Shown piece by piece: positions 53,347 to 61,969 of a stretch of 64,000 bases of DNA. Position 1 is the first letter of the stretch. Each line of letters opens with the position of its first letter. Under the pieces are notes generated by a model. That model was not told where the DNA came from. It saw only the letters and a program-made list of their open reading frames with translations, and made no database searches. Source of the stretch: Achromobacter sp. Bel (GTDB lineage Bacteria; Pseudomonadota; Gammaproteobacteria; Burkholderiales; Burkholderiaceae_B); contig NZ_JABBJN010000031.1 of assembly GCF_012928505.1 (NCBI RefSeq), positions 1 to 64,000 of the forward strand. Reading direction: 5' to 3'. The position numbers and the translations under genes were made by a program.

Positions 53347-54714
53347 ATGACAATTGAATTTGCAGTCACAAACAACGCATTTACGCGGGATATCCTGACA
53401 GTTGCCCAGCTGAACCAAGCAGTGGGGCAGTTGTTGGAGCGCAGCATCCCGGCAATATGGGTGCGCGGAGAGATTTCCAACTTCACGGCGGCGGCTTCCG
53501 GGCATTGGTACTTCACGCTCAAGGACAGCCGGGCCTCCGTGCGCGCTGTCATGTTCCGCAGTCGTGCCAGCGCGGTGGGCTTCGTGCCTCGGGCCGGCGA
53601 TCAGGTCGAGATCCGCGCCCGGGTATCCCTGTACGAGCCTCGCGGCGACTATCAGCTGCAGGCCGACGCCATGCGCCGGGCTGGGCTGGGCAACCTATAT
53701 GAAGCATTTCTGCGCCTGAAAGAGCAATTGGCCTCCGAAGGCCTGTTCGATCCCGCCCGCAAGCGCGACCCGGTCCGCCTGCCGCGCGCCATCGGCGTGG
53801 TCACTTCGCTGCACGCGGCGGCGCTGCGTGACGTGCTGTCGGCCCTGGCCCGGCGGGCGCCGCAGGTGCCGGTCATCATCTATCCGGCCCCGGTTCAGGG
53901 CGCGGACGCCGCCGGCCGGCTGGCGGCCCAGGTCCGGATGGCCAATGCGCGCGCCGAAGTCGATACGCTGCTGCTGGTTCGCGGCGGGGGCAGCATCGAA
54001 GACCTCTGGAGCTTCAACGACGAAGACTTGGCACGCCAGGTGGCGGCCAGCGAAATCCCCGTGATCAGCGGCGTCGGGCACGAGACCGATTTCACGATCG
54101 TGGACTTTGTGGCCGACGTGCGCGCGCCGACGCCGACCGCCGCCGCCGAACTGGCCTGCGTGCCGCGTTCCGAGTTGCTGGGCCGCGTCATGCAGACCGC
54201 CCAGGCGATGGCGCGCGGCCAGCAGCGCCGTCTGGAGCGCGCCGCCCAGCGCCTGGACCGCGCGGCGGCGCAACTGGTGTCCCCGGCGCAACGCTTGGAG
54301 CATCAGCGGGAACGCCTGAACAGCCTGCGCTTCCGCCTGGCATCGGCCTGGTCCGGTCCGCAAGGCCGGCGCACCGCGCGCGTCAATCTGCTGGCCCAGC
54401 GCTTGACGCATCGGGTGCCGGACACGGGCCGCGCCGCCGATCGCCTGGCGGGCGCCGTGCGCCAACTGGGCCAGGCGCATGCTCGCCTGCTGATCCAGAA
54501 CCGCAATCGGGTAGCGGCGGCCACCGCGCAATTGCGCGCACTGGATCCGGGCAACACCCTGGCTCGGGGATACGCGATAGCCCGCGACGGCGAAGGCCGC
54601 ATCGTGCGCGACGCGGCAATCTTGTCCGCCGGGCAGGCGCTGGACTTGAGTTTTGCGCAAGGCGGCGCAGAGGTCCAGGTGCAGCAGACCCGCAAGACGC
54701 GCGACGCCGACTGA
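53347..54714 (+). CDS. xseA: Exodeoxyribonuclease VII large subunit
   Basis: Predicted 455-residue large subunit of exonuclease VII: N-terminal OB fold (about 15-115; IWVRGEISNFTAAASGHWYFTLKD), catalytic core (VTSLHAAALRDV, LLVRGGGSIEDLW, SGVGHETDFTI) and a long coiled-coil region (about 290-420) rich in Arg and Gln. ATG 53347 begins the family N terminus; upstream in-frame sequence lies in the DnaA-box region. Confidence 0.95.
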   Translation: MTIEFAVTNNAFTRDILTVAQLNQAVGQLLERSIPAIWVRGEISNFTAAASGHWYFTLKDSRASVRAVMFRSRASAVGFVPRAGDQVEIRARVSLYEPRGDYQLQADAMRRAGLGNLYEAFLRLKEQLASEGLFDPARKRDPVRLPRAIGVVTSLHAAALRDVLSALARRAPQVPVIIYPAPVQGADAAGRLAAQVRMANARAEVDTLLLVRGGGSIEDLWSFNDEDLARQVAASEIPVISGVGHETDFTIVDFVADVRAPTPTAAAELACVPRSELLGRVMQTAQAMARGQQRRLERAAQRLDRAAAQLVSPAQRLEHQRERLNSLRFRLASAWSGPQGRRTARVNLLAQRLTHRVPDTGRAADRLAGAVRQLGQAHARLLIQNRNRVAAATAQLRALDPGNTLARGYAIARDGEGRIVRDAAILSAGQALDLSFAQGGAEVQVQQTRKTRDAD

Positions 54715-54828
54715 TGCGATTCGGCCTGTCCGTTAACCCCGCGCAAGCACGGGTTTAACAAGGTATCCTCATTAGTTGCCGATACAATTGAACGGCTTGA
54801 TCGTGCACTCAACAGAAGGAACCAACAC

Positions 54829-55407
54829 ATGGCACATACTCTTCCCCCCCTGCCTTACGAACTGGACGCGCTGGCGCCGCACATCTCCAAGGAAACGCTG
54901 GAGTTCCACTACGGTAAGCACCACCAGACGTACGTCACGAACCTGAACAACCTGATCCCGGGTACGGAATTCGAAACGCTGTCGCTGGAAGACATCGTGA
55001 AGAAATCCTCGGGTGGCATTTTCAACAACGCCGCTCAGATCTGGAACCACACCTTCTACTGGAACAGCCTGGCCCCCAAGGCCGGCGGCGCACCGTCGGG
55101 CAAGCTGGCTGATGCCATCAACGCCAAGTGGGGCAGCTTCGACGCTTTCAAGGAAGCGTTCAACAAGTCGGCAGCCGGCAACTTCGGTTCGGGCTGGACC
55201 TGGCTGGTCAAGAAGGCTGACGGTTCGGTCGACATCGTCAACACCAGCAACGCCGCCACCCCGCTGACCACGGCCGACAAGCCGCTGCTCACCTGTGATG
55301 TCTGGGAACACGCGTACTACATCGACTACCGCAACGCGCGTCCCAAGTACCTGGAAAACTTCTGGGCGCTGGTGAACTGGGAGTTCGCCGCCAAGAACTT
55401 TGCCTGA
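54829..55407 (+). CDS. sodB: Superoxide dismutase [Fe]
   Basis: Predicted 192-residue iron-type superoxide dismutase. Metal ligands are in [10 protein letters not shown] (H27 region), WNHTFYW (H74 region) and [12 protein letters not shown] (D and H). The [14 protein letters not shown] and Fe-type [13 protein letters not shown] segments favour iron over manganese. GAAGGA precedes the ATG and a strong terminator follows at 55456. Confidence 0.95.
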   Translation: MAHTLPPLPYELDALAPHISKETLEFHYGKHHQTYVTNLNNLIPGTEFETLSLEDIVKKSSGGIFNNAAQIWNHTFYWNSLAPKAGGAPSGKLADAINAKWGSFDAFKEAFNKSAAGNFGSGWTWLVKKADGSVDIVNTSNAATPLTTADKPLLTCDVWEHAYYIDYRNARPKYLENFWALVNWEFAAKNFA

Positions 55408-55455
55408 TAGGCAAGGTCGCCAGATGCCGCGGCGCTTGCGCCGCGGTGCATGAAG

Positions 55456-55489
55456 AAACCCCTCGCTTTGCCGAGGGGTTTTTCTTTTT
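55456..55489 (+). terminator. Terminator of sodB
   Basis: Arms AAACCCCTCG and CGAGGGGTTT enclose CTTTGC and are followed by a long T-rich tract. A second GC palindrome (CCGCGGCGC/GCGCCGCGG, 55428-55447) lies just before it. Confidence 0.92.
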
Positions 55490-55690
55490 CTTGTTCAGGA
55501 AAAATTCAGCTTACAAAACCCTGTCGATTGTCGAATTCATTATGGGGAAATGACAAGAAAACACCCTTTTCTTTAGGGTTATCCCTAGAAACCCGGGCCG
55601 CTATTGTTGCCACCAGTCTGCGGCTGAACCACGGCGCCGATGACCGCGGCTCGCCCGCCATAAACCGGGGTAACTACAGGGAAGGGAAGC

Positions 55691-57397
55691 ATGTTGCGGT
55701 TATTTTCGGGCTTGCGTATCGGGGCGCGCCTGTCGGGCGCGTTCTTGCTCGTCGCGTTGATCGGCGGCGCCATCGGGGCCTTTGGCGTGTGGGGACTGTC
55801 ACGCATCAATGAAATGAACGATCGGCTTTATGACACCGAGCTGCGCGGCATCTCGGATTTGAAGGAAGCCAATCTCAACCTGATCTACGCGGGCCGCGCC
55901 CGTAGCGGCTACCTGGCCGCGTCCAGCGACCAGGATCGTCAGGCGTTGAAGAAGCAGTTCGACGACGCCGTCAAGAACATGGACGTGCTGCGTGAGAAGG
56001 CCGCCGCCAATTTCCATGCGGAAGAGGGCAAGCGCCTGCTGGCCCAGTTTGCGGAAACCGAACAGGTTTGGAAACGCGAGTCGGAGGCGTTCTTTGCCGC
56101 CGCGCAATCGCAATCCCTGACGCAGGCGGATCCGCGCGTCGCCGACATCGAGAAGCGGGTGATCGCTACGTCGCAGAAGCTGGACGACTTGATGACGGAC
56201 CTGGCAGTGGGCAAGGAAAAGACCGCCGCGCAATCCGTGCAGGAAGGCACGGACCTGTACGGCGCGGTGCGCGCGGTCATGATCGCGCTGGCCGTGGCCG
56301 GCGTGGCCATTGGCATGCTGCTGGGTTGGCTGGTGACGCGCGGGATCGTGCGTCCGCTGGAGCAAGCCGTCAAGGCCGCGCGCCAAGTCGCCGCCGGCGA
56401 CCTGACGACCGACATCCAGGTGGCCACCCGGGACGAGACGGGCGATCTGATGGGCGCACTGAAGGCGATGAACGAAAGCCTGGCGCGCATCGTCGCCGAC
56501 GTGCGCGACGGATGTGAAAGCATCGCCTCGGCCTCGTCGCAGATTGCGCAGGGCAACTCCGACCTGTCGCAGCGCACGGAAGAGCAGGCCTCGTCGCTGG
56601 AAGAGACCGCCGCGTCGATGGAAGAGCTGACCAGCACCGTGCAGCAAAACGCCAACAACGCCAGCGAAGCCGATCGCCTCGTCAGCCAGGCCTCCTCGGT
56701 CGCGGTGCGCGGCGGTGAAGTGGTCGAAGGCGTCGTGCAGACCATGAGTGCCATTTCCGACAGCTCGCGCCGTATCGCCGATATCACGGGCGTGATCGAC
56801 GGCATTGCGTTCCAGACCAACATCCTGGCGCTCAACGCCGCGGTGGAAGCGGCGCGCGCCGGCGAGCAAGGCCGCGGCTTTGCCGTGGTGGCGGGCGAAG
56901 TGCGCACGCTGGCGCAGCGTTCGGCGGTGGCGGCCAAGGAGATCAAGGCCTTGATCGATGAATCCGTCACGCGTGTCGAAGGCGGCACGCGGCAGGTTGA
57001 CGAAGCCGGCCGCACCATGCGCGAAGTGGTCGATAGCGTGCGTCAGGTCGCCGTCCTGGTGCGCGAAATCGCCAGCGCCTCGGAAGAGCAGTCCTCGGGC
57101 ATTGGCCAAGTGAACCAGGCCGTGGCGCAGATGGACACCGTGACGCAGCAGAACGCGGCGCTGGTGGAGGAGGCCGCTGCGGCAGCCGGCAGCATGCAGG
57201 AGCAAGCCTCCCGCTTGGCACAGGAAGTGCGCCGCTTCAAGGTGGACGCCAGCAGCGGTTCGGCCCGCCAGGCGCAAGCCCGGCTGGTGCAGGCCGTGCC
57301 GGTCGTGGCGAAGAAGCCCGTGGCCTCCGCAGCGCGTGCTGGGCAGGCTCGTCCGGCGTTGGCGCACGCGTCCGACGACGACTGGTCGACGTTCTAA
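55691..57397 (+). CDS. Methyl-accepting chemotaxis protein
   Basis: Predicted 568-residue chemoreceptor: first helix about 13-35, periplasmic four-helix-bundle (4HB) domain (about 36-190), second helix about 193-215, HAMP (about 216-270) and signalling domain with the hairpin tip [21 protein letters not shown]. Methylation regions carry repeated Glu/Gln ([14 protein letters not shown]). The C terminus DDDWSTF fits the xWxxF tether for CheR/CheB. Ligand unknown. AAGGGAAGC precedes the ATG. Confidence 0.94.
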   Translation: MLRLFSGLRIGARLSGAFLLVALIGGAIGAFGVWGLSRINEMNDRLYDTELRGISDLKEANLNLIYAGRARSGYLAASSDQDRQALKKQFDDAVKNMDVLREKAAANFHAEEGKRLLAQFAETEQVWKRESEAFFAAAQSQSLTQADPRVADIEKRVIATSQKLDDLMTDLAVGKEKTAAQSVQEGTDLYGAVRAVMIALAVAGVAIGMLLGWLVTRGIVRPLEQAVKAARQVAAGDLTTDIQVATRDETGDLMGALKAMNESLARIVADVRDGCESIASASSQIAQGNSDLSQRTEEQASSLEETAASMEELTSTVQQNANNASEADRLVSQASSVAVRGGEVVEGVVQTMSAISDSSRRIADITGVIDGIAFQTNILALNAAVEAARAGEQGRGFAVVAGEVRTLAQRSAVAAKEIKALIDESVTRVEGGTRQVDEAGRTMREVVDSVRQVAVLVREIASASEEQSSGIGQVNQAVAQMDTVTQQNAALVEEAAAAAGSMQEQASRLAQEVRRFKVDASSGSARQAQARLVQAVPVVAKKPVASAARAGQARPALAHASDDDWSTF

Positions 57398-57513
57398 GTC
57401 TGTTGTCCCGATCGGCGGCGATGGTTTCGCCGCCGGTTGCCGATTCGGATTGTGGGCTGCGGGTCAGGTGGGAATGGTAAGGTTAGCCACTTTCCGCCGC
57501 CTGCCAGCAGCCC

Positions 57514-58941
57514 ATGCACCTGACTGATTCATTCCGCCGGATCTCCGCCGGCGCTCGCCGCCTGATGCGCCGCAAAGTGCGTCAAATCAATCGCCTCTCA
57601 CGCAAGAGCCTGCAAATGCTCTTGTTGCTGGGAGGCGCAGGCCTGGTGGCCCTGATGTCGCTGGGCTTCGCTTATCTGGCCGACAAGGCGCTGGACTGGA
57701 ACCGTGAATGGGTTGGCCATAGCGGCTGGCTCGCCTTGCTGGTGCTGCCGTTCAGCCTGGCCGGCTTGCGCTGGCTGACGCTGCGCTTTGCGCCCAACGC
57801 GTCAGGCAGCGGCATTCCCCAAGTCATCGGCGCGTTGTCATTGCCGCCCGGTGCCAGCCAAAGCAGCCTGGTGTCGCTGGCGCAAGCCCTGTGGAAGATC
57901 CCGCTGGCGTTCTTCGGCATGCTGGCCGGCGCATCGATCGGCCGCGAAGGCCCGTCGGTGCAGGTCGGCGCTGCGCTGATGCTGGCCTGGGGAGATTTCT
58001 GGAAACGGCGTGGCGTGCAACTGCGCGGCTTCCATGCCAATGAGCTGATCGCCGCGGGTGCCGCGGGCGGGCTCGCTGCCGCCTTCAACGCGCCGCTGGC
58101 CGGCGTCATCTTCGCCATCGAAGAGCTGGGCCGGGGCACGGTGCTGCGCTGGCAGCGCCTGGTGCTGATCGGCGTGCTGGCTGCCGGCTTCCTGGTGGTG
58201 GCGGTGCAAGGCAACAACCCGTACTTCGGCGTGTTCGGTGGCGCGCCGCTGGCGCACGGCATGGTGATGTGGATCATCGTCTGCGGCACGATCAATGGCG
58301 CGCTGGGCGGAATCTTCGCGCGGCTGCTGGGCAAGGGCGCGGCGGGGTCGGCGCCGGCGGCGTGGCGCGCCTGGATCCGCGCGCATCCCATCTGGACCGC
58401 CTTCATCATGGGGTTGGTCCTGGCCGTGATCGGCCTGTGCACCGCCGGCAGCGTCTACGGCACGGGTTACGGCGTGGCGGCGGACCTGCTGTCGGGCCAT
58501 GACGCCGCGCCCGCCGGCTTCGGCCTGGCCAAGCTGGCGGCCACCGTGGCCTCGTATTGGGCGGGCATTCCCGGCGGCATCTTCACGCCCGCCCTGACTA
58601 CCGGCGCCGGCATCGGCCAGCATATCTGGGAATTGGCGGGTGAGGGCGTGGACCAGCGCGTACTGGTGCTGGTGTCGATGGCGGCTTTTCTGGCCGCGGC
58701 GACGCAGGCGCCATTGACGGCCAGCGTGGTGGTCATGGAAATGACGGGCAGCCAGCCCATGCTGTTCTGGCTGCTGGTGGGTTCGCTGCTGGCTTCGGGT
58801 GTATCGCGCCAGTTCTGCCCGCAACCCTTCTATCACCTGGCAGCGGGACGTTTTCGCCGGCAGGCCATCGTGGACGCCGGCCGCGCAGCGAAGACGGAAA
58901 CGGAACCGGGTCCGGCAGGTGCGAAGTCAACCGCGCCGTGA
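57514..58941 (+). CDS. ClC-type chloride channel/antiporter
   Basis: Predicted 475-residue membrane protein with the three chloride-selectivity signatures GSGIPQ, GREGPSVQVG (gating glutamate) and GIPGGIFTP. A glutamate in AIEELGRG corresponds to the internal proton glutamate of exchangers, so H+/Cl- antiport is likely. The C terminus is a short charged tail without CBS domains. Confidence 0.93.
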   Translation: MHLTDSFRRISAGARRLMRRKVRQINRLSRKSLQMLLLLGGAGLVALMSLGFAYLADKALDWNREWVGHSGWLALLVLPFSLAGLRWLTLRFAPNASGSGIPQVIGALSLPPGASQSSLVSLAQALWKIPLAFFGMLAGASIGREGPSVQVGAALMLAWGDFWKRRGVQLRGFHANELIAAGAAGGLAAAFNAPLAGVIFAIEELGRGTVLRWQRLVLIGVLAAGFLVVAVQGNNPYFGVFGGAPLAHGMVMWIIVCGTINGALGGIFARLLGKGAAGSAPAAWRAWIRAHPIWTAFIMGLVLAVIGLCTAGSVYGTGYGVAADLLSGHDAAPAGFGLAKLAATVASYWAGIPGGIFTPALTTGAGIGQHIWELAGEGVDQRVLVLVSMAAFLAAATQAPLTASVVVMEMTGSQPMLFWLLVGSLLASGVSRQFCPQPFYHLAAGRFRRQAIVDAGRAAKTETEPGPAGAKSTAP

Positions 58942-59103
58942 CCGCCATGCACGCAAACCGTGCATACGCGGCGCACGATCAGGATGAACACCTACTGGAC
59001 ATCGTCCATGTGGCGGACACGATCGCCTTGCACCAATTTGGCGCGAAAATCGCTGCGTTAACATCGAGCGATCCCGTTTTTCCCACTTCACTCCGAGCTT
59101 CTC

Positions 59104-60309
59104 ATGACCGTGAATGCCTTTATTTGTGATGCGATCCGCACTCCCTTCGGCCGCTACGGCGGTGCGCTGGCATCCGTGCGCCCCGACGATCTGGCTGCCG
59201 TCGCCATCAAGGCGCTGGTGGCGCGCAACCCCGGCGTGCGCTGGGAAGAGCTGGATGACGCGATCATGGGTTGCGCGAACCAGGCCGGTGAAGACAACCG
59301 CAACGTCGCCCGCATGGCGACCCTGCTTGCTGGTTTGCCGATCGAAGTGCCCGGCGCCACCGTCAACCGCCTGTGCGGTTCTGGCCTGGACGCCATCGGT
59401 ACCGCCGCCCGCGCCATTCGCGCCGGCGAAGCCGGCCTGATGCTGGCTGGCGGCGTTGAAAGCATGAGCCGTGCGCCGTTCGTCATGGGCAAGGCCGACA
59501 GCGCGTTCTCGCGCAATGCCGCCATCTTCGATACGACGATCGGCTGGCGCTTCATCAACAAACTGATGAAGGCACAGTACGGCGTGGACTCCATGCCCGA
59601 GACCGCCGAGAACGTTGCCGACGATTTCAAGATCAGCCGCGAAGACCAGGACTTGTTCGCGCTGGCCAGCCAGCAGAAGACGGCCCGTGCGCAAAAGGAA
59701 GGCGTGTTCGACGCCGAGATCGTGCCGGTGTCGATCGCCCAGAAAAAGGGCGATGCCATCATCGTCGCCAAGGACGAGCATCCGCGCGAAACCAGTCTGG
59801 AATCGCTGGCCAAGTTGAAGGGCGTGGTCCGTGAAGGCGGCACTGTCACGGCTGGCAACGCGTCGGGCGTGAACGACGGCGCAGCCGCGCTGCTGCTGGC
59901 CGACGAAAAGGCCGCTGCCCGCCACGGCTTGACCCCGCGAGCCCGCGTGGTCGGCATGGCTACCGCCGGCGTCGCGCCGCGCATCATGGGCATCGGCCCG
60001 GCGCCCGCGACGCTGAAGGTGCTGGCCCAGACCGGCCTGACGCTCGACCAGATGGACGTGATCGAACTGAACGAAGCCTTCGCCGCCCAAGGCCTGGCCG
60101 TGATGCGTCAGTTGGGCCTTGCCGACAACGACCCGCGCGTGAACCCCAACGGCGGCGCGATCGCCCTGGGCCATCCGCTGGGCGCCAGCGGCGCGCGTCT
60201 GGCCACCACCGCGATCAACCAACTGCACCGCACCGGCGGCCGCTATGCGCTGTGCACGATGTGCATCGGCGTGGGCCAGGGTATCGCGCTGATCATCGAG
60301 CGCGTCTGA
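59104..60309 (+). CDS. pcaF: Thiolase, probably 3-oxoadipyl-CoA thiolase
   Basis: Predicted 401-residue thiolase with nucleophile C91 in [10 protein letters not shown], the NEAFAAQ motif, [12 protein letters not shown] and the second cysteine in TMCIGVGQG. Length 401 and the segments [14 protein letters not shown] and [12 protein letters not shown] favour the PcaF/PaaJ type that cleaves 3-oxoadipyl-CoA to succinyl-CoA and acetyl-CoA. No other pca or paa genes are nearby, so a general acetyl-CoA acyltransferase cannot be excluded. Confidence 0.85.
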   Translation: MTVNAFICDAIRTPFGRYGGALASVRPDDLAAVAIKALVARNPGVRWEELDDAIMGCANQAGEDNRNVARMATLLAGLPIEVPGATVNRLCGSGLDAIGTAARAIRAGEAGLMLAGGVESMSRAPFVMGKADSAFSRNAAIFDTTIGWRFINKLMKAQYGVDSMPETAENVADDFKISREDQDLFALASQQKTARAQKEGVFDAEIVPVSIAQKKGDAIIVAKDEHPRETSLESLAKLKGVVREGGTVTAGNASGVNDGAAALLLADEKAAARHGLTPRARVVGMATAGVAPRIMGIGPAPATLKVLAQTGLTLDQMDVIELNEAFAAQGLAVMRQLGLADNDPRVNPNGGAIALGHPLGASGARLATTAINQLHRTGGRYALCTMCIGVGQGIALIIERV

Positions 60310-60354
60310 CGCTAAAGTGTTGTTTTTTCCCGCCGTTTTCCTGGGCGGGAATCA

Positions 60355-60380
60355 AAAAGGGAGCCCCGCGGGGCTCCCTT
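60355..60380 (-). terminator. Terminator of the DUF192 gene
   Basis: AAGGGAGCCCC and GGGGCTCCCTT form an 11-bp stem with a two-base centre. On the minus strand the stem runs into five T, so it mainly serves the DUF192 gene; it also lies at the end of the convergent thiolase gene. Confidence 0.85.
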
Positions 60381-60422
60381 GTCGTATCCGAAACGGGTGT
60401 TGCCGCCCCGGGATCGCGCCGC

Positions 60423-60863
60423 TCAGGGCAGTCCGTCGATTTTCCGTCCGGCCTTGATGCCGTGCTCTTCGAACCAGCCCTGGGCCATTTCCAAGGCGTA
60501 GCGCACGGGTTTCTTCGCGCAGTGCGGATCTTCGGTCTGCGGTGCCATGTCGTCGATGTTGACGATCGTGCCGTCGTCGGCGATAAAGGCTATCGAAAGC
60601 GGCAGAAGCGTGTTGCGCATCCAGAAACACTGCACGTCGGGCTGTTCGAATACGAACAGCATGCCGTCGTTGCCCGGAAGTTCTTTGCGGAACATGAGGC
60701 CGTCGCGGCGCGTGGCGTCCGTATTGGCGACTTCGGCACGGATAATATGGATACCCGCCGATAGCTGGGTAGTCGGCAGCGGCGCTTGCGGGCCGGTCTG
60801 GGCAAAGGCGCTGGCGCTCAGGGTGAGCGCGGCGGCGGCCAATACGGCGGATAGCGCTCTCAT
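60423..60863 (-). CDS. DUF192 domain-containing exported protein
   Basis: Predicted 146-residue protein with a signal peptide (SAVLAAAALTLSASAFA) and a DUF192 domain (RRDGLMFRKELPGNDGMLFVFEQ, CFWMRNTLLPLSIAFI, YALEMAQGW), the full typical pattern. Function unknown; a compact beta fold. ATG 60863 starts the signal peptide; longer in-frame starts reach 60965 but overlap a terminator hairpin. Confidence 0.9.
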   Translation of the reverse strand: MRALSAVLAAAALTLSASAFAQTGPQAPLPTTQLSAGIHIIRAEVANTDATRRDGLMFRKELPGNDGMLFVFEQPDVQCFWMRNTLLPLSIAFIADDGTIVNIDDMAPQTEDPHCAKKPVRYALEMAQGWFEEHGIKAGRKIDGLP

Positions 60864-60948
60864 CGGTGCTGATTTAAAGAACGCTGTCTTGAACAACGTG
60901 CGACTGACAGGGAACAACACAGCATTCTTCAGCATGGCCTGGCGTAGT

Positions 60949-60988
60949 AATAGTGAAAATAACAAGGCGGGGCTCGAAAGCCCCGCCT
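60949..60988 (-). terminator. Terminator of the cold-shock gene
   Basis: AGGCGGGGCT and AGCCCCGCCT (60965-60988) with loop CGAA form a 10-bp stem, followed on the minus strand by a T-rich stretch. Confidence 0.8.
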
Positions 60989-61029
60989 GAATTAATGGCG
61001 CAACCTTACCGTTGCACTTTAAGGGTAAC

Positions 61030-61275
61030 TCAAGCAGCCGTGATATTAAGCGCCTGCTTGCCTTTGGGCCCCTGGATAATTTCGAAGGCCACTTTCTGGC
61101 CTTCTTTCAGGGTTTTAAAACCATTCATCTGGATGGACGAAAAGTGGGCGAACAGATCTTCACCGCCGTCGTCGGGCGTTATGAAGCCGAACCCCTTTGC
61201 ATCGTTGAACCATTTGACGGTGCCCGTCGATTTGGGATTGTCCCCTTGGACGGCGGTTGCGGTCGTATCAGACAT
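61030..61275 (-). CDS. CspA-family cold-shock protein
   Basis: Predicted 81-residue single-stranded nucleic acid-binding protein with RNP1 (KGFGFI) and RNP2 (DLFAHF) motifs. The core starts at [10 protein letters not shown]; about 14 residues precede it, slightly longer than usual. It is divergent from clpS with a 226-base spacer, long enough for the structured leader usual for csp mRNAs. Confidence 0.95.
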   Translation of the reverse strand: MSDTTATAVQGDNPKSTGTVKWFNDAKGFGFITPDDGGEDLFAHFSSIQMNGFKTLKEGQKVAFEIIQGPKGKQALNITAA

Positions 61276-61501
61276 GCGGACTGCCTCATTGAATCGTATG
61301 TTGACAGAAGGGCATCGCGGTCAAGACCCTTGTCCCCCCTCCGGCTTCCTGGCAGATTTTCGATGAGTTGAAAACCCCAGAATGCGCTGATAATGCGCCG
61401 CTTTTCTTTGTCGCGTCAAGTATGGAAACTACGTATTTCTGCGTGTAATTTTGCGTAAGTTACACGTTAGGCGTCCCCAGTTTAAATAGAATAGCCGCCC
61501 T

Positions 61502-61816
61502 ATGAGTTCTACCTTGGATACCCAGCATGATTTGGCCGTCGAGAAGGCACCGGCACGCGCCGCGCCGCCTCCGATGTACCAGGTCTTGTTGCTCAATGAC
61601 GACTACACGCCGATGGAGTTCGTCGTGAAAGTTCTGCAAAAATTCTTCAATAAGAACCACGAAGAGGCGACCCGGATCATGCTTCAAGTGCATCACGAAG
61701 GGCGTGGGGTTTGCGGGGTGTACCCCCGCGACCTCGCGGCGACGCGCATTGCCCAGGTCGGACAATATGCGCGCGCGCGCCAGCACCCGCTGCAATGCGT
61801 GATGGAACCCGTCTAA
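61502..61816 (+). CDS. clpS: ATP-dependent Clp protease adaptor ClpS
   Basis: Predicted 104-residue N-end-rule adaptor: flexible N-terminal tail (about 1-24) and core with [17 protein letters not shown] (the N-degron pocket N-D-D), [16 protein letters not shown]. It passes substrates with Leu, Phe, Tyr or Trp N termini to ClpAP. A clpA gene does not follow; the next gene is an alpha-2-macroglobulin. Confidence 0.95.
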   Translation: MSSTLDTQHDLAVEKAPARAAPPPMYQVLLLNDDYTPMEFVVKVLQKFFNKNHEEATRIMLQVHHEGRGVCGVYPRDLAATRIAQVGQYARARQHPLQCVMEPV

Positions 61817-61969
61817 TAATCAAGTGAAGGTGCCGCCAGCGATGGCGGCGTTGTGCTGTCCGTCATTTGCAGGAAAGTAGTATCCGCGTACCGGGAAGCA
61901 CGCGGGCAAGTTGGTCGGCAGCTCCGCCGCAAAGGAGCATTGAATTAGAGTAAGGCGGAGGGGTTTGCC

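Noticed and set aside
55574-55587. TAGGGTTATCCCTA palindrome upstream of the chemoreceptor gene, similar to the Bvg-type operators
   Set aside because: The heptads differ at several positions and no -10-like hexamer occurs 54-55 bp downstream, so it does not share the promoter geometry.
55799-57367. Long minus-strand open frame opposite the chemoreceptor gene
   Set aside because: Same GC effect; His/Gly/Arg-rich product without domains.
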